Source: an uncultured Collinsella sp. (GTDB taxonomy: Bacteria; Actinomycetota; Coriobacteriia; Coriobacteriales; Coriobacteriaceae). From it: DNA of 64,000 nt. Within the stretch, counting starts at the first letter, position 1, and each line of letters begins with the position of its first letter. A program made the position numbers and the translations under genes. Below are positions 53,522-62,343 of this stretch, piece after piece. Under the pieces are notes generated by a model. The model was not told the origin of the DNA. It did not search any database and saw only the letters and a program-made list of their open reading frames with translations. The stretch spans positions 6,181 to 70,180 of the forward strand of contig URKG01000011.1 of assembly GCA_900548265.1 (NCBI GenBank). The letters are read 5' to 3'.

Positions 53522-53577
53522 TTTCTATGATATGATTCGGCTATCTAAGCAGGCCAATACGCAGAAAGGCGGCCAAC

Positions 53578-54216
53578 ATGGCGTTCGACTTTAAGAAGAA
53601 ATGCAAGGAGCTCTACAAACCTGCAAGCAAGCCGAGTATCGTAACTGTCCCGCCTATGAGCTACGTTGCCGTTCGCGGAAAGGGCGACCCAAATACCGAA
53701 GGTGGCGAGTATCAAAACGCCCTGCCGCTGCTTTACGGCATCGCCTATACCATCAAGATGTCGAAGAAAGGCTCAAGGAGTATCGAGGGCTATTTCGACT
53801 TTGTGGTACCGCCGCTCGAGGGTTTCTGGTGGCAAGACTCCCCGAGCGGCGACATCGATTATGTACGCAAGGACGATTTCAACTTTATCTCGTGCATCCG
53901 CCTGCCCGATTTCGTCACCCGAGATGACTTTGACTGGGCGGTCGCGGAAGCCACAACCAAAAAGAAACTGGACTTTTCCGCCGTCGAGCTGCTTAAAGTT
54001 GACGAGGGTCTCTGCGTTCAATGCATGCACACCGGGCCCTACGACAACGAACCGGCGACCGTAAACGCCATGCATGAATACACGACCGAGCAGGGCTATG
54101 TCCCCGACTTCTCAGACACCCGTTTACATCACGAAATCTATCTCTCCGATCCACGCAAGTGTGCGCCGGAGAAACTTAAGACTGTGGTTCGTCATCCTAT
54201 CAAGCGCGCTGAATAG
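53578..54216 (+). CDS. GyrI-like small-molecule-binding domain protein
   Basis: 212 residues with no DNA-binding domain. It is one GyrI-like (SHS2) module: VTVPPMSYVAVRGKGDPN, GYFDFVVPPLEGFWWQ, VELLKVDEGLCVQCMHTGPY and LHHEIYLSDPRKCAPEKLKT. The relatives bind ligands or, in E. coli SbmC/GyrI, inhibit gyrase and protect against DNA damage. ATG at 53578 follows AAAGGCGGCCAAC. A LexA box upstream fits an SOS-induced role. Confidence 0.85.
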   Translation: MAFDFKKKCKELYKPASKPSIVTVPPMSYVAVRGKGDPNTEGGEYQNALPLLYGIAYTIKMSKKGSRSIEGYFDFVVPPLEGFWWQDSPSGDIDYVRKDDFNFISCIRLPDFVTRDDFDWAVAEATTKKKLDFSAVELLKVDEGLCVQCMHTGPYDNEPATVNAMHEYTTEQGYVPDFSDTRLHHEIYLSDPRKCAPEKLKTVVRHPIKRAE

Positions 54217-54423
54217 CGTGGAGCGCCGCCCCGCCATTCAATCTCAGGGCGGGATTCAGCCGGGTTTCAATTTCAACAAACAGCATCATCCGGAAACCGA
54301 TATGTAAGGCTGTATAAATCGTTTCCGTTTGCCTAACAAAATGACCACTCGGCTAACAAGCTCGGCCCATGTCCTCACGCGATGGTACTGTTCTCTAGAG
54401 TTCTTATTAGAGAGGGATGCTCC

Positions 54424-57400
54424 ATGGAGATCACCATCAATCGCGAAATTGGGAAGCTCGGACTTCCCAGGCATCTTGTGCTTGGCATGGATCCAGGTAT
54501 TGCAAGCTGCGGATTCGCACTTATCGACACAGCTAATCATGAAATCCTGGATTTGGGCGTCAGATTATTTGACTCTCCAACTCATCCTAAAACGGGCCAA
54601 AGTCTTGCGGTTATTCGCAGGGGCTTCCGCTCTACCCGTCGAAACATTGACCGTACCCAGGCGCGCTTGAAGCACTGTCTCCAAGTCTTCAAGGCTCATG
54701 GCCTCATCCCCCAAGACGCCACCAAAGAGTACTTCCACACCACAAAAGGCGACAAGCAGCCGCTCAAGCTTCGTGTTGATGGTCTTGACCGCCTGCTCAG
54801 CGATCGCGAGTGGGCGCTAGTCCTTTACTCCCTCTGCAAGCGCCGTGGATACATCCCCCACGGAGAAGGCAATCAGGATAAATCAAGCGAAGGCGGCAAG
54901 GTTCTATCTGCCCTTGCGGCCAACAAGGAGGCAATTGCGGAGGCCTCGTGCCGCACCGTTGGCGAATGGCTCGCTCAGCAACCTCAAAGTCGCAATCGCG
55001 GCGGCAATTACGACAAGTGTGTAACGCACGCCCAGCTTATCGAAGAAACTCATATCCTATTTGATGCTCAACGCTCCTTTGGCTCCAAATACGCTTCGCC
55101 GGAACTTGAGGCCGCGTATATCGAGGTTTGCGATTGGGAGCGTTCGCGCAAAGACTTCGACCGCCGCACGTACGACCTCGTCGGACACTGCTCATACTTC
55201 CCAACAGAAAAACGAGCCGCACGCTGCACGCTTACGAGCGAACTCGTTTCAGCCTATGGGGCACTCGGCAACATCACCATCATCCACGATGACGGGACCT
55301 CTCGCGCCCTGAGCGCTACGGAGCGCGATGAGTGCATTGCAATCCTGTTCTCGTGCGAGCCAATTCGAGGCAACAAAGATTGTGCTGTTAAATTCGGCGC
55401 CCTCAGAAAAGCGCTCGACCTTAGTTCCGGCGATTACTTTAAGGGAGTTCCAGCCGCCGACGAAAAAACACGCGAGGTGTACAAGCCCAAGGGATGGCGC
55501 GTGCTCCGCAATACCCTCAATGCAGCCAACCCCATTCTCCTGCAGCGTTTGCGCGATGACCGTGATCTCGCCGATGCCGTTATGGAGGCGGTGGCATACT
55601 CTTCAGCTCTCCCCGTACTTCAGGAGAGGCTTCAGGGGCTGCCGCTTTCGGAAGCGGAAATCGAGGCGCTTTGTAGGCTTCCCTATTCATCCAAAGCTCT
55701 TAACGGCTATGGCAACCGTTCAAAAAAAGCACTCGACATGCTGCTCGATTGCCTCGAGGAGCCCGAGGTCTTCAACCTTACGCAGGCCGAAAATGACTGC
55801 GGCCTGCTGGGACTTCGCATCGCTGGCGCCCAGCTCGAGCGCTCCGATCGCCTGATGCCCTATGAGCTCTGGGCTGAACGCACCGGTCGAACCAATAACA
55901 ACCCGGTCGTCATTCGCTCCATGTCGCAAATGCGAAAAGTGGTCAACGCCATCTGCCGCAAGTGGGGCGTGCCAAACGAAATCCACGTTGAGCTTGATCG
56001 AGAGCTCAGGTTGCCTCAGCGCGCAAAAGACGAGATTGCCAAGGCCAATAAGAAGAATGAGAAAAATCGTGAGCGCATTGCCGGACAAATTGCTGAACTG
56101 CGTGGCTGCACGGCAGATGAGGTCACAGGCAAACAGATAGAGAAGTACCGCCTGTGGGAAGAGCAGGAATGCTTCGACCTTTACACGGGCGCTAAAATCG
56201 AAGTCGATCGCCTAATTAGCGACGACACCTACACGCAGATCGACCATATCCTGCCGTTCTCTCGCACAGGAGAAAACTCGCGGAACAACAAAGTCCTAGT
56301 CCTCGCCAAAAGCAATCAGGACAAACGCGAACAGACGCCTTACGAATGGATGTCCCACGACGGTGCGCCTTCATGGGATGCTTTTGAGCGTCGCGTTCAA
56401 GAAAATCAGAAACTCAGCCGTCGCAAAAAGAACTTCTTGTTGGAGAAAGATCTTGATGCCAAAGAGGGCGATTTCTTAGCTCGAAGCTTTACCGATACTG
56501 CCTATATGTCACGAGAGGTATGTGCCTATCTCGCAGACTGCCTGCAGTTCCCCGATGATGGCGCAAAGGCACATGTTGTTCCTACCACTGGCAGAGCGAC
56601 CGCATGGCTGCGTCGCAGGTGGGGGCTAAACTTTGGGTCGAATGGCGAAAAGGATCGCTCGGACGATCGTCACCATGCCACCGATGCTTGTGTGATTGCA
56701 GCATGCAGTCGAAGCCTCGTGATTAAAACCGCTCGGCTCAACCAAGAGACACACTGGAGCATAACCAGAGGTATGAACGAGATTCAGCGTCACGATGCCA
56801 TAATGAAGGCCCTCGAAAGTGTTATGCCCTGGGAGACCTTTGCGAACGAAGTACGTGCGGCGCACGATTTCGTCGTACCCACACGCTTTGTTCCGCGCAA
56901 GGGAAAGGGCGAGCTGTTTGAGCAGACGGTCTATCGTTATGCCGGCGTCAACGCACAGGGTAAAGACCTCGCTCGCAAAGCGGGCTCCGACAAAGACATT
57001 GTCATGGGCAACGCCGTTGTATCGGCAGACGAGAAGTCGGTCATCAAGGTGAGCGAGATGTTGTGCCTGAGGCTCTGGCATGACCCGGAGGCCAAGAAGG
57101 GGCAGGGCGCTTGGTACGCAGACCCCGTCTATAAGGCGGATATTCCTGCACTTAAGGATGGGACGTATGTGCCTAGAATTGCGAAGGCCCACACTGGTCG
57201 AAAAGCCTGGAAGCCTGTTCCGAAAAGCGCCATGGCGAAGCCACCATTGGAAATATACTTTGATGATCTGGTGCAAATCGGCGATTTCATCGGACGATTT
57301 AGCGGCTACAACATCAATAGTGCCAACTGGTCTTTTACTGACAGGCTTACTAGATTGAACCTAAGCTGCCCCACCGTTGGACAACTAAACAACGACCTAT

Positions 57401-57435
57401 CGCCTGTTGTTATCCGCGAATCTCCCATCAAATAA
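54424..57435 (+). CDS. cas9: Type II-C Cas9 nuclease
   Basis: 1003 residues from ATG 54424 (GAGAGGGATGCTCC upstream); the open frame extends 14 residues further. RuvC-I with D23 in LVLGMDPGIASCGFALID, an Arg-rich bridge helix (RRGFRSTRRNIDRTQARL), RuvC-II with E523 in EIHVELDREL, HNH with D607/H608 in QIDHILPFSRTG and N631, and RuvC-III with H751/D754 in DDRHHATDACVIAA. All catalytic residues are present, so it should cut both DNA strands. The C-terminal ~200 residues carry the wedge/PAM-reading part, and the PAM is unknown. Length and the absence of csn2 and cas4 fit subtype II-C. Confidence 0.96.
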   Translation: MEITINREIGKLGLPRHLVLGMDPGIASCGFALIDTANHEILDLGVRLFDSPTHPKTGQSLAVIRRGFRSTRRNIDRTQARLKHCLQVFKAHGLIPQDATKEYFHTTKGDKQPLKLRVDGLDRLLSDREWALVLYSLCKRRGYIPHGEGNQDKSSEGGKVLSALAANKEAIAEASCRTVGEWLAQQPQSRNRGGNYDKCVTHAQLIEETHILFDAQRSFGSKYASPELEAAYIEVCDWERSRKDFDRRTYDLVGHCSYFPTEKRAARCTLTSELVSAYGALGNITIIHDDGTSRALSATERDECIAILFSCEPIRGNKDCAVKFGALRKALDLSSGDYFKGVPAADEKTREVYKPKGWRVLRNTLNAANPILLQRLRDDRDLADAVMEAVAYSSALPVLQERLQGLPLSEAEIEALCRLPYSSKALNGYGNRSKKALDMLLDCLEEPEVFNLTQAENDCGLLGLRIAGAQLERSDRLMPYELWAERTGRTNNNPVVIRSMSQMRKVVNAICRKWGVPNEIHVELDRELRLPQRAKDEIAKANKKNEKNRERIAGQIAELRGCTADEVTGKQIEKYRLWEEQECFDLYTGAKIEVDRLISDDTYTQIDHILPFSRTGENSRNNKVLVLAKSNQDKREQTPYEWMSHDGAPSWDAFERRVQENQKLSRRKKNFLLEKDLDAKEGDFLARSFTDTAYMSREVCAYLADCLQFPDDGAKAHVVPTTGRATAWLRRRWGLNFGSNGEKDRSDDRHHATDACVIAACSRSLVIKTARLNQETHWSITRGMNEIQRHDAIMKALESVMPWETFANEVRAAHDFVVPTRFVPRKGKGELFEQTVYRYAGVNAQGKDLARKAGSDKDIVMGNAVVSADEKSVIKVSEMLCLRLWHDPEAKKGQGAWYADPVYKADIPALKDGTYVPRIAKAHTGRKAWKPVPKSAMAKPPLEIYFDDLVQIGDFIGRFSGYNINSANWSFTDRLTRLNLSCPTVGQLNNDLSPVVIRESPIK

Positions 57436-57485
57436 AGTAACCGCTCGCCCCGTACGCTCCCATTTTGACGTACGGGGCCCTTTTG

Positions 57486-58710
57486 CTCGATTGAGGACCC
57501 CCTTCCCCAAGGTGATACGCTCGGGCGTGCTCCCAGTCTGTCGAATGGTAGGTCTTGAGCACGCGCCCTTCCCCAAGGTGATACGCTGGTGAACACGTCG
57601 ATGTGGTCGAGGTTCCAGTCTTGAGCACGCGCCCTTCCCCAAGGTGATACGCTAGACGAGGGGCCTAGGAGGTTCGCATTATGGTCTTGAGCACGCGCCC
57701 TTCCCCAAGGTGATACGCTCGAGTCGATCGGCAGGCACGTCGACGCCATGTCTTGAGCACGCGCCCTTCCCCAAGGTGATACGCTCCTCACGCTCGACGT
57801 ATGGACGACGTATATGTCTTGAGCACGCGCCCTTCCCCAAGGTGATACGCTCCGTGCGTCGACGCCGTGTGCCTGCCCCCAGTCTTGAACACGCGCCCTT
57901 CCCCAAGGTGATACGCTCCAGGCACCGAACAGCAACTTCTCCACCTAGTCTTGAGCACGCGCCCTTCCCCAAGGTGATACGCTAACTTCACGTTGAACGA
58001 CTTGACGTTCGCCGTCTTGAGCACGCGCCCTTCCCCAAGGTGATACGCTGTCCCGAACACGCTCGTCTGCCATGCCTACGTCTTGAGCACGCGCCCTTCC
58101 CCAAGGTGATACGCTTAATGTCGACGTCGGTCACGGCCTGCGTGAGGTCTTGAGCACGCGCCCTTCCCCAAGGTGATACGCTCATCACGCTCACGGCTGA
58201 CCAGACGTTCAAGTCTTGAGCACGCGCCCTTCCCCAAGGTGATACGCTAATGAGTTACAGTGTAGCCGTAGCGGTTGCGTCTTGAGCACGCGCCCTTCCC
58301 CAAGGTGATACGCTGCTGTAGTCGGTGAGCGCCAGCTCGGTGTAGTCTTGAGCACGCGCCCTTCCCCAAGGTGATACGCTACCATGAGCAACAACCTCTA
58401 CACCGTGAATGTCTTGAGCACGCGCCCTTCCCCAAGGTGATACGCTTCGCCCTCATACGGATACGCACGCATAACAGTCTTGAGCACGCGCCCTTCCCCA
58501 AGGTGATACGCTTATTCGAAATCGCTCGCCTCCTCGTCCATGGTCTTGAGCACGCGCCCTTCCCCAAGGTGATACGCTGGGAATGTCCACCTTGGTACGC
58601 CCGTCCATGTCTTGAGCACGCGCCCTTCCCCAAGGTGATACGCTATAATTTGCAATTTATAATCAAGGTCATGTGTCTTGAGCACGCGCCCTTCCCCAAG
58701 GTGATACGCT
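57486..58710 (+). CRISPR. CRISPR array, 19 repeats and 18 spacers (type II-C)
   Basis: 36-bp repeat starting GTCTTGAGCACGCGCCCTTC and ending CCCAAGGTGATACGCT. It occurs every 66 bp from 57552 to 58675, with 30-bp spacers and one of 31 bp (58116-58146). The first copy (57486-57521) is decayed, keeping only the last ~20 bases plus a shifted TTGAG. The repeat at 57882 has GAAC for GAGC; the others are identical. Repeat sequence on the plus strand is complementary to the tracrRNA anti-repeat, so crRNAs are read left to right. The repeat end TGATACGCT resembles an extended -10, as in other II-C arrays that start each crRNA inside the array. Confidence 0.98.
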
Positions 58711-58716
58711 ATGTGC

Positions 58717-58752
58717 GCACAGAAAAGCCCCTTTAACAGGGGCTTTTCTGTT
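58717..58752 (+). terminator. Terminator at the right end of the CRISPR array
   Basis: ACAGAAAAGCCCC pairs with GGGGCTTTTCTGT around TTTAACA, followed by TTC. It starts 6 bp after the last repeat, consistent with pre-crRNA reading from cas9 toward cas1. Confidence 0.7.
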
Positions 58753-58988
58753 TCAAGCCTCAAAAAAGAAGACTGATTCGACCTCAGATCTACATCTGCG
58801 ATTCATTTTTTCGAGACAAAATACGTCGGCACGTCGCGCTTCACGCAAGAAACGAGCCGTATTCGGCACAGCGATTTATGTACTTATCTTCACAATCGAA
58901 TCAATCCTTAGGCGCAAAAACGCTCAAAAGGACCCGCCTAAATGCTATCCATAGCTACCGTTTACGGAATACTGGCTAACACTCGCCC
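58753..58988. other. AT-richer leader-like region between array and tracrRNA
   Basis: About 235 bp with no open frame, AT-richer than the surrounding genes. It may contain the leader used for spacer insertion if new spacers enter at the right end. No repeat or conserved motif was recognised. Confidence 0.4.
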
Positions 58989-59107
58989 AAAAAAGTTCGC
59001 CCCGCCCAATCCGAAGATTGAACTGGGGTTACTTTACGGGTAAGCCACTTAAGTGGCTCCCCTTGTCTGGAGCCGCGCCCTTCCCCAAGGTGAGCTGCTT
59101 TCGACTT
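58989..59107 (-). ncRNA. tracrRNA
   Basis: On the minus strand AGCTCACCTTGGGGAAGGGC with GCGGCTCCAGAC (59063-59095) is complementary to nearly the whole CRISPR repeat, with a bulge. It is followed by the hairpin AGCCACTTAAGTGGCT, then AGTTCAATCTTCGGATT ... GAACTTTTTT, a TTCG-loop stem and a U-run that ends the RNA at about 58989. A TACAAT lies at 59114-59119. Size about 119 nt. The gene is antisense to its neighbours, lying between the array and cas1. Confidence 0.85.
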
Positions 59108-59113
59108 AGCTGT

Positions 59114-59119
59114 ATTGTA
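59114..59119 (-). promoter_or_regulatory. -10 box of the tracrRNA gene
   Basis: TACAAT on the minus strand, seven bases before the presumed RNA start. The -35 region (GTCGACGACC) is weak. It lies 30 bp before the cas1 start codon and faces away from cas1. Confidence 0.5.
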
Positions 59120-59148
59120 GCGCTAATGCGGGGAAGGTCGTCGACAAA

Positions 59149-60039
59149 ATGGCCCAACGGACGATACTTATCCACAGCAAGGCCCACCTCTGCATCAAGA
59201 ACGGCCTATTGATGATCACCGTGGACGACCGCAGCTCCACCATTCCCCTCGAGGACATTTGGGTCGTCATCGTCGAATCCCATCAAACCACGTTGACGGT
59301 CGCCTGCATGTCACAACTCAACGACGCGGGAATAGGCGTCATGATCTGCGGGCGCGATCATATGCCCAATGGTCTTATGCTCCCCATGGGCGCCCATTCA
59401 CGCCATGCGCGCATCGTCGAGGATCAGCTTGCCATGAGCCTTCCGTTAAAAAAGCAGCTTTGGAAACGGATCGTGCAGGCAAAGATACTCAACCAAGCGG
59501 CGGTTCTCACAGAAATGGGGTTGCCTACAGGCCCTCTCCCCTCTTATGCCAAAACTGTTCTTTCGGGCGACACGGACAATCGAGAAGGCGCAGCTGCCTC
59601 CGCGTACTTTAAAGCCCTCATCACCGATGGAACAAGACGTAACAGTATGCAGAGCTCCGCCCTCGATTATGGTTACAGCGTCCTGCGTGCAGGCATCGGA
59701 AGAGCAGCCGTTAGCGGCGGATGGCTCGTATCCCAAGGGCTTCACCATCACAGCGTTTACAACGCATTCAATCTCGTCGACGATCTTATTGAACCGTTCC
59801 GCCCTCTCGTCGATCTAATTGTTATGAGCTACGGCGTTGCAGAGCCTTTGGGCCAGCGCGACAAAGCGTTGCTCGCTCGCGTGTTTGAGCACGTCATGAC
59901 TATCGACGGAAAACGTTGCGGCTGTCAGCAGTGCATAGAGACAACGCTCTCTTCACTCAGAACTGCCGTTCTCGAAAAGGACCCTAAGAGGCTGTTGTTG
60001 CCCGAGCTAAGAGGGCTCGAGATGGTATCTGTTGAATAG
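59149..60039 (+). CDS. cas1: CRISPR-associated endonuclease Cas1, type II
   Basis: 296 residues. Catalytic E146 lies in REGAAASAYFKAL. A conserved His lies in QGLHHHSVYNAFNL (H199-H201) and acidic residues in VDDLIEPFRPLVD. Cas1 and Cas2 form the integrase that inserts new spacers. ATG at 59149 follows GGAAGGTCGTCGACAAA. The gene lies downstream of the tracrRNA promoter, with cas2 10 bp beyond. Size and motifs are normal, so acquisition is likely intact. Confidence 0.95.
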   Translation: MAQRTILIHSKAHLCIKNGLLMITVDDRSSTIPLEDIWVVIVESHQTTLTVACMSQLNDAGIGVMICGRDHMPNGLMLPMGAHSRHARIVEDQLAMSLPLKKQLWKRIVQAKILNQAAVLTEMGLPTGPLPSYAKTVLSGDTDNREGAAASAYFKALITDGTRRNSMQSSALDYGYSVLRAGIGRAAVSGGWLVSQGLHHHSVYNAFNLVDDLIEPFRPLVDLIVMSYGVAEPLGQRDKALLARVFEHVMTIDGKRCGCQQCIETTLSSLRTAVLEKDPKRLLLPELRGLEMVSVE

Positions 60040-60048
60040 GGAGGAGCC

Positions 60049-60366
60049 ATGAGAGTTATGAGGTTATTGGTTCTGTTCGATCTTCCAACGGGAAGCAAAG
60101 CCGAGCGTCGGCAGTATAGCGACTTTCGAAAGTTTCTGATTAACGACGGATACCATATGGAGCAGTTTTCGGTGTATTCGCGCCTGTTGGTAACTCGCGA
60201 ATCCGCAGCGGCGTATATCGCTCGCCTTAAGCTGAATCTTCCAAGCGCTGGAGAGGTCACCGTTATCGAAATGACCGAAAAGCAATACGAAGACCGAATG
60301 GTCCTTCTGAGCGAGCACAAGGAGCGGCCCGTTGAGCAGGGCGCGCAGTTAACGCTTGTGTTTTGA
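60049..60366 (+). CDS. cas2: CRISPR-associated endoribonuclease Cas2
   Basis: 105 residues with the Cas2 start MRVMRLLVLFDLPTGSKAER (D11 at the dimer site) and a ferredoxin-like fold of the usual length. It is the structural partner of Cas1 in spacer insertion. ATG at 60049 follows GGGAGGAGCC; the gap to cas1 is 10 bp. No csn2 or cas4 follows. Confidence 0.95.
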   Translation: MRVMRLLVLFDLPTGSKAERRQYSDFRKFLINDGYHMEQFSVYSRLLVTRESAAAYIARLKLNLPSAGEVTVIEMTEKQYEDRMVLLSEHKERPVEQGAQLTLVF

Positions 60367-60399
60367 CGTTGCCGTGCAGATCGGCGCAACCGTCTCGCA

Positions 60400-60546
60400 T
60401 TGGATCGGGCGGCGTATACCTTTCCGAAACCCCGGCAACACGTTTTGCTTATCGGCATGGGTGCCGGCTTTGCCGGGCTCTTTATTGTCTGCGTCATGGC
60501 TTACCTGTTCAACATGGATAAGTCGATCTACGCCCTGCAAGAGTGA
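60400..60546 (+). CDS. Possible small membrane protein or C-terminal remnant after cas2
   Basis: A frame that continues from the cas2 stop without further stops and ends at TGA 60546. The last ~35 residues look protein-like: a membrane segment LLIGMGAGFAGLFIVCVMAY, then LFNMDKSIYALQE. The ending resembles the tail of a sodium-symporter-like transporter. There is no ATG upstream of the membrane segment. TTG at 60400 would give 48 residues but has no ribosome site. It is more likely a decayed gene end than a working gene. Confidence 0.3.
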   Translation: MDRAAYTFPKPRQHVLLIGMGAGFAGLFIVCVMAYLFNMDKSIYALQE

Positions 60547-60595
60547 GCGCAGAAGGCCGTCCTGCCGCTGTCCCGGCGCTTAGATCCTGTCGCGT

Positions 60596-60887
60596 GGAAC
60601 GTCCGTCCCGCAATTCGTTGCTAAACCGGGATATGCTTTCCGCAAGCGGCTCATCCGGAATCCGCATCCCGTTCCAAGGCGTCAAGCTGGGATGCAGTTT
60701 CCGTTGAAGGCATCATTCGGAAAGCGTGTCCCATTCCGCAGCGATATTCCGGGACACAGCTTCCGCTAGAGCCTTCAAGGGGAAACCGCATCCCATTCCG
60801 AGGCGTCAAACTGGGATACGGTTTCCGGAACGACCCTCCAGGGGATAGTACGTCCTATTCCGAGACCTGAAACCGGGACGTACCCTC
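60596..60887. repeat. Five tandem ~62-bp hairpin units
   Basis: Units begin at 60596, 60657, 60719, 60781 and 60843. Each has a left arm GGAA....TCCC, a middle with ATTCCGAGGCG or similar, and a right arm GGGA....TTCC. Inner stem bases differ between units yet still pair in most: GCATCCC/GGGATGC, GTGTCCC/GGGACAC, GTACGTCC/GGGACGTAC. The first unit pairs poorly in the middle. Left and right arms alternate about every 31 bp. No open frame is credible. Confidence 0.75.
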
Positions 60888-60910
60888 AGCCCATAGCCTC
60901 CTCCGTCGAC

Positions 60911-60962
60911 GTTTCCCCAGATAAAACCTGTCAAAATAAACCTGTCCCTTTTTGGCAGGTTT
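60911..60962 (+). repeat. Dispersed CTGTCCC-type hairpin repeat, copy 7 (family A)
   Basis: GTTTCCCCAGATAAAACCTG, TCAAAATAAACCTGTCCC, TTTTTGGCAGGTTT. It overlaps the first base of the sensor kinase stop codon and could end that transcript in the minus direction. Confidence 0.8.
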
Positions 60963-62341
60963 TAGAAGCAGACGGTGAAGGCGATCTGATGATCGTGGCC
61001 GGATACGGTAGCGGAGCCGCCATGGGCCTCGGCGATGGCGCGCACGACGGATAGACCCACGCCCGAGCCGCCCGTCTTGGAGCTACGCGAGACGTCTGCA
61101 CGGTAGAAGCGGTCGAACAGTCGGTCCAGGTCGCCTTCGGGCAGCTCATCAACAGCATTCGATACGACAAGCTCGGCCGAGCCTTTGCCTGCACCGCGCG
61201 AAACGGCGCGCAGGCTCAGCTCGATCACGCTGTCCTCGCTTGCGTAGCGTGTGGCGTTGTCCAGCAGCAGCTCAACAACCTGCGCCACTGCCGCGGCATC
61301 GGCATGGGCCCGCACACCGCTCGCGATCGACGTCGACAGCCGCTTTCCGCGCGAAACCGCCACCGATTCAAACGGCGCCGCAGCCTTGTCCACGGCCTCC
61401 GAAAGATCAAACGATGTCATGGCAAAGCCCGCCGAGCCCTCGTCCATGCGAGCCAAAAACACCAGACGTTCCGTGAGCGCCGTCAGCCGCGCGACCTGCT
61501 CGTGAATGCTCTGCGTCCACTCACTCTCGCCGCTCTCGATCTCTTGTACCTCATTGGCGGCGTCAATTACAGCCAGCGGCGTCTTGATCTCGTGGCTCGC
61601 ATCGGTAATAAAGCGCTTTTGCTTGCTGTAGCTCTCGACCATCGGCCGAATCACCGCGCCCGAGGCACCCGCCACAATTGCCAACACCGCCAGCCAGCCA
61701 ATGCAACTAATCGCCACGCTCGCGCTCAAAAACGAATGAAAGCTTGCAAGCTCGCGCGAGCAGTCCACAAACACATAGGTGGTCTCGTCGCCCTGAACCG
61801 TAACCGTATAGCGGTAGTTACCAGAAAAGCCCGAGGTCAAACCCTTGGAATACAGTCCTGCAGCGATGCGGGCGGCACGCTTGGCGCCCACCGCGGCAAT
61901 GCGAGCCGTGTTGACATCGGTCACCTGCCCGCCGGCAATCGACACCGTAAAGTAGCGCGTGTCGAAGGGAGACTCCGCCGTCATGCCTTCAAAATGCCCA
62001 TCGCGAACGGCTGCCCGGTTACCGGTAGCAACCTTGCCGGCAACCGCATCCTGACCGGGATCGGTCTTGGGCTCATCCGTCCAATCGATGCCGTCCTTGC
62101 CCGCCAAGATATAGTCCAGACGAGCGTCGGCCATCTTGCAGACATGCGAGTAGTTGACGATATTGATGCCGGCGATGATAAGCGTAAGCACGGCGGTCAC
62201 GGCACCCATGGCAACCAGGATGAACTTACGACGCAGGCGACGTCCCATTGCACTGGCAGCATCGGCGCGCCCCGGATTACCCGAGTCCGCGCCCATGCCG
62301 AGTTTTGCCGTCGTGCGCTTCCACCACGCACTCGCGCTCAC
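60962..62341 (-). CDS. Sensor histidine kinase
   Basis: 459 residues from GTG 62341, placed by GAGGAGGGCG and lying 2 bp after the response regulator stop. Membrane segments at about 39-62 and 206-232 flank a ~145-residue outside sensor. The dimerisation helix has H250 in FITDASHEIKTPLAVIDA. The ATP-binding domain has LLLDNATRYA (N-box), EGDLDRLFDRFYRAD and GGSGVGLSVVRAIAEAHGG (G-boxes). The stimulus is unknown. It partners the OmpR-type regulator upstream. Confidence 0.94.
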   Translation of the reverse strand: MSASAWWKRTTAKLGMGADSGNPGRADAASAMGRRLRRKFILVAMGAVTAVLTLIIAGINIVNYSHVCKMADARLDYILAGKDGIDWTDEPKTDPGQDAVAGKVATGNRAAVRDGHFEGMTAESPFDTRYFTVSIAGGQVTDVNTARIAAVGAKRAARIAAGLYSKGLTSGFSGNYRYTVTVQGDETTYVFVDCSRELASFHSFLSASVAISCIGWLAVLAIVAGASGAVIRPMVESYSKQKRFITDASHEIKTPLAVIDAANEVQEIESGESEWTQSIHEQVARLTALTERLVFLARMDEGSAGFAMTSFDLSEAVDKAAAPFESVAVSRGKRLSTSIASGVRAHADAAAVAQVVELLLDNATRYASEDSVIELSLRAVSRGAGKGSAELVVSNAVDELPEGDLDRLFDRFYRADVSRSSKTGGSGVGLSVVRAIAEAHGGSATVSGHDHQIAFTVCF

Positions 62342-62343
62342 GC

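Noticed and set aside
54217..54423. A tracrRNA or leader upstream of cas9
   Set aside because: No anti-repeat was found there; the only anti-repeat lies at 59063-59095.
57306..58763. Several open frames through the CRISPR array
   Set aside because: They repeat the same 11-12 residues because the repeat-spacer unit is 66 bp, a multiple of three; they are translations of CRISPR repeats.
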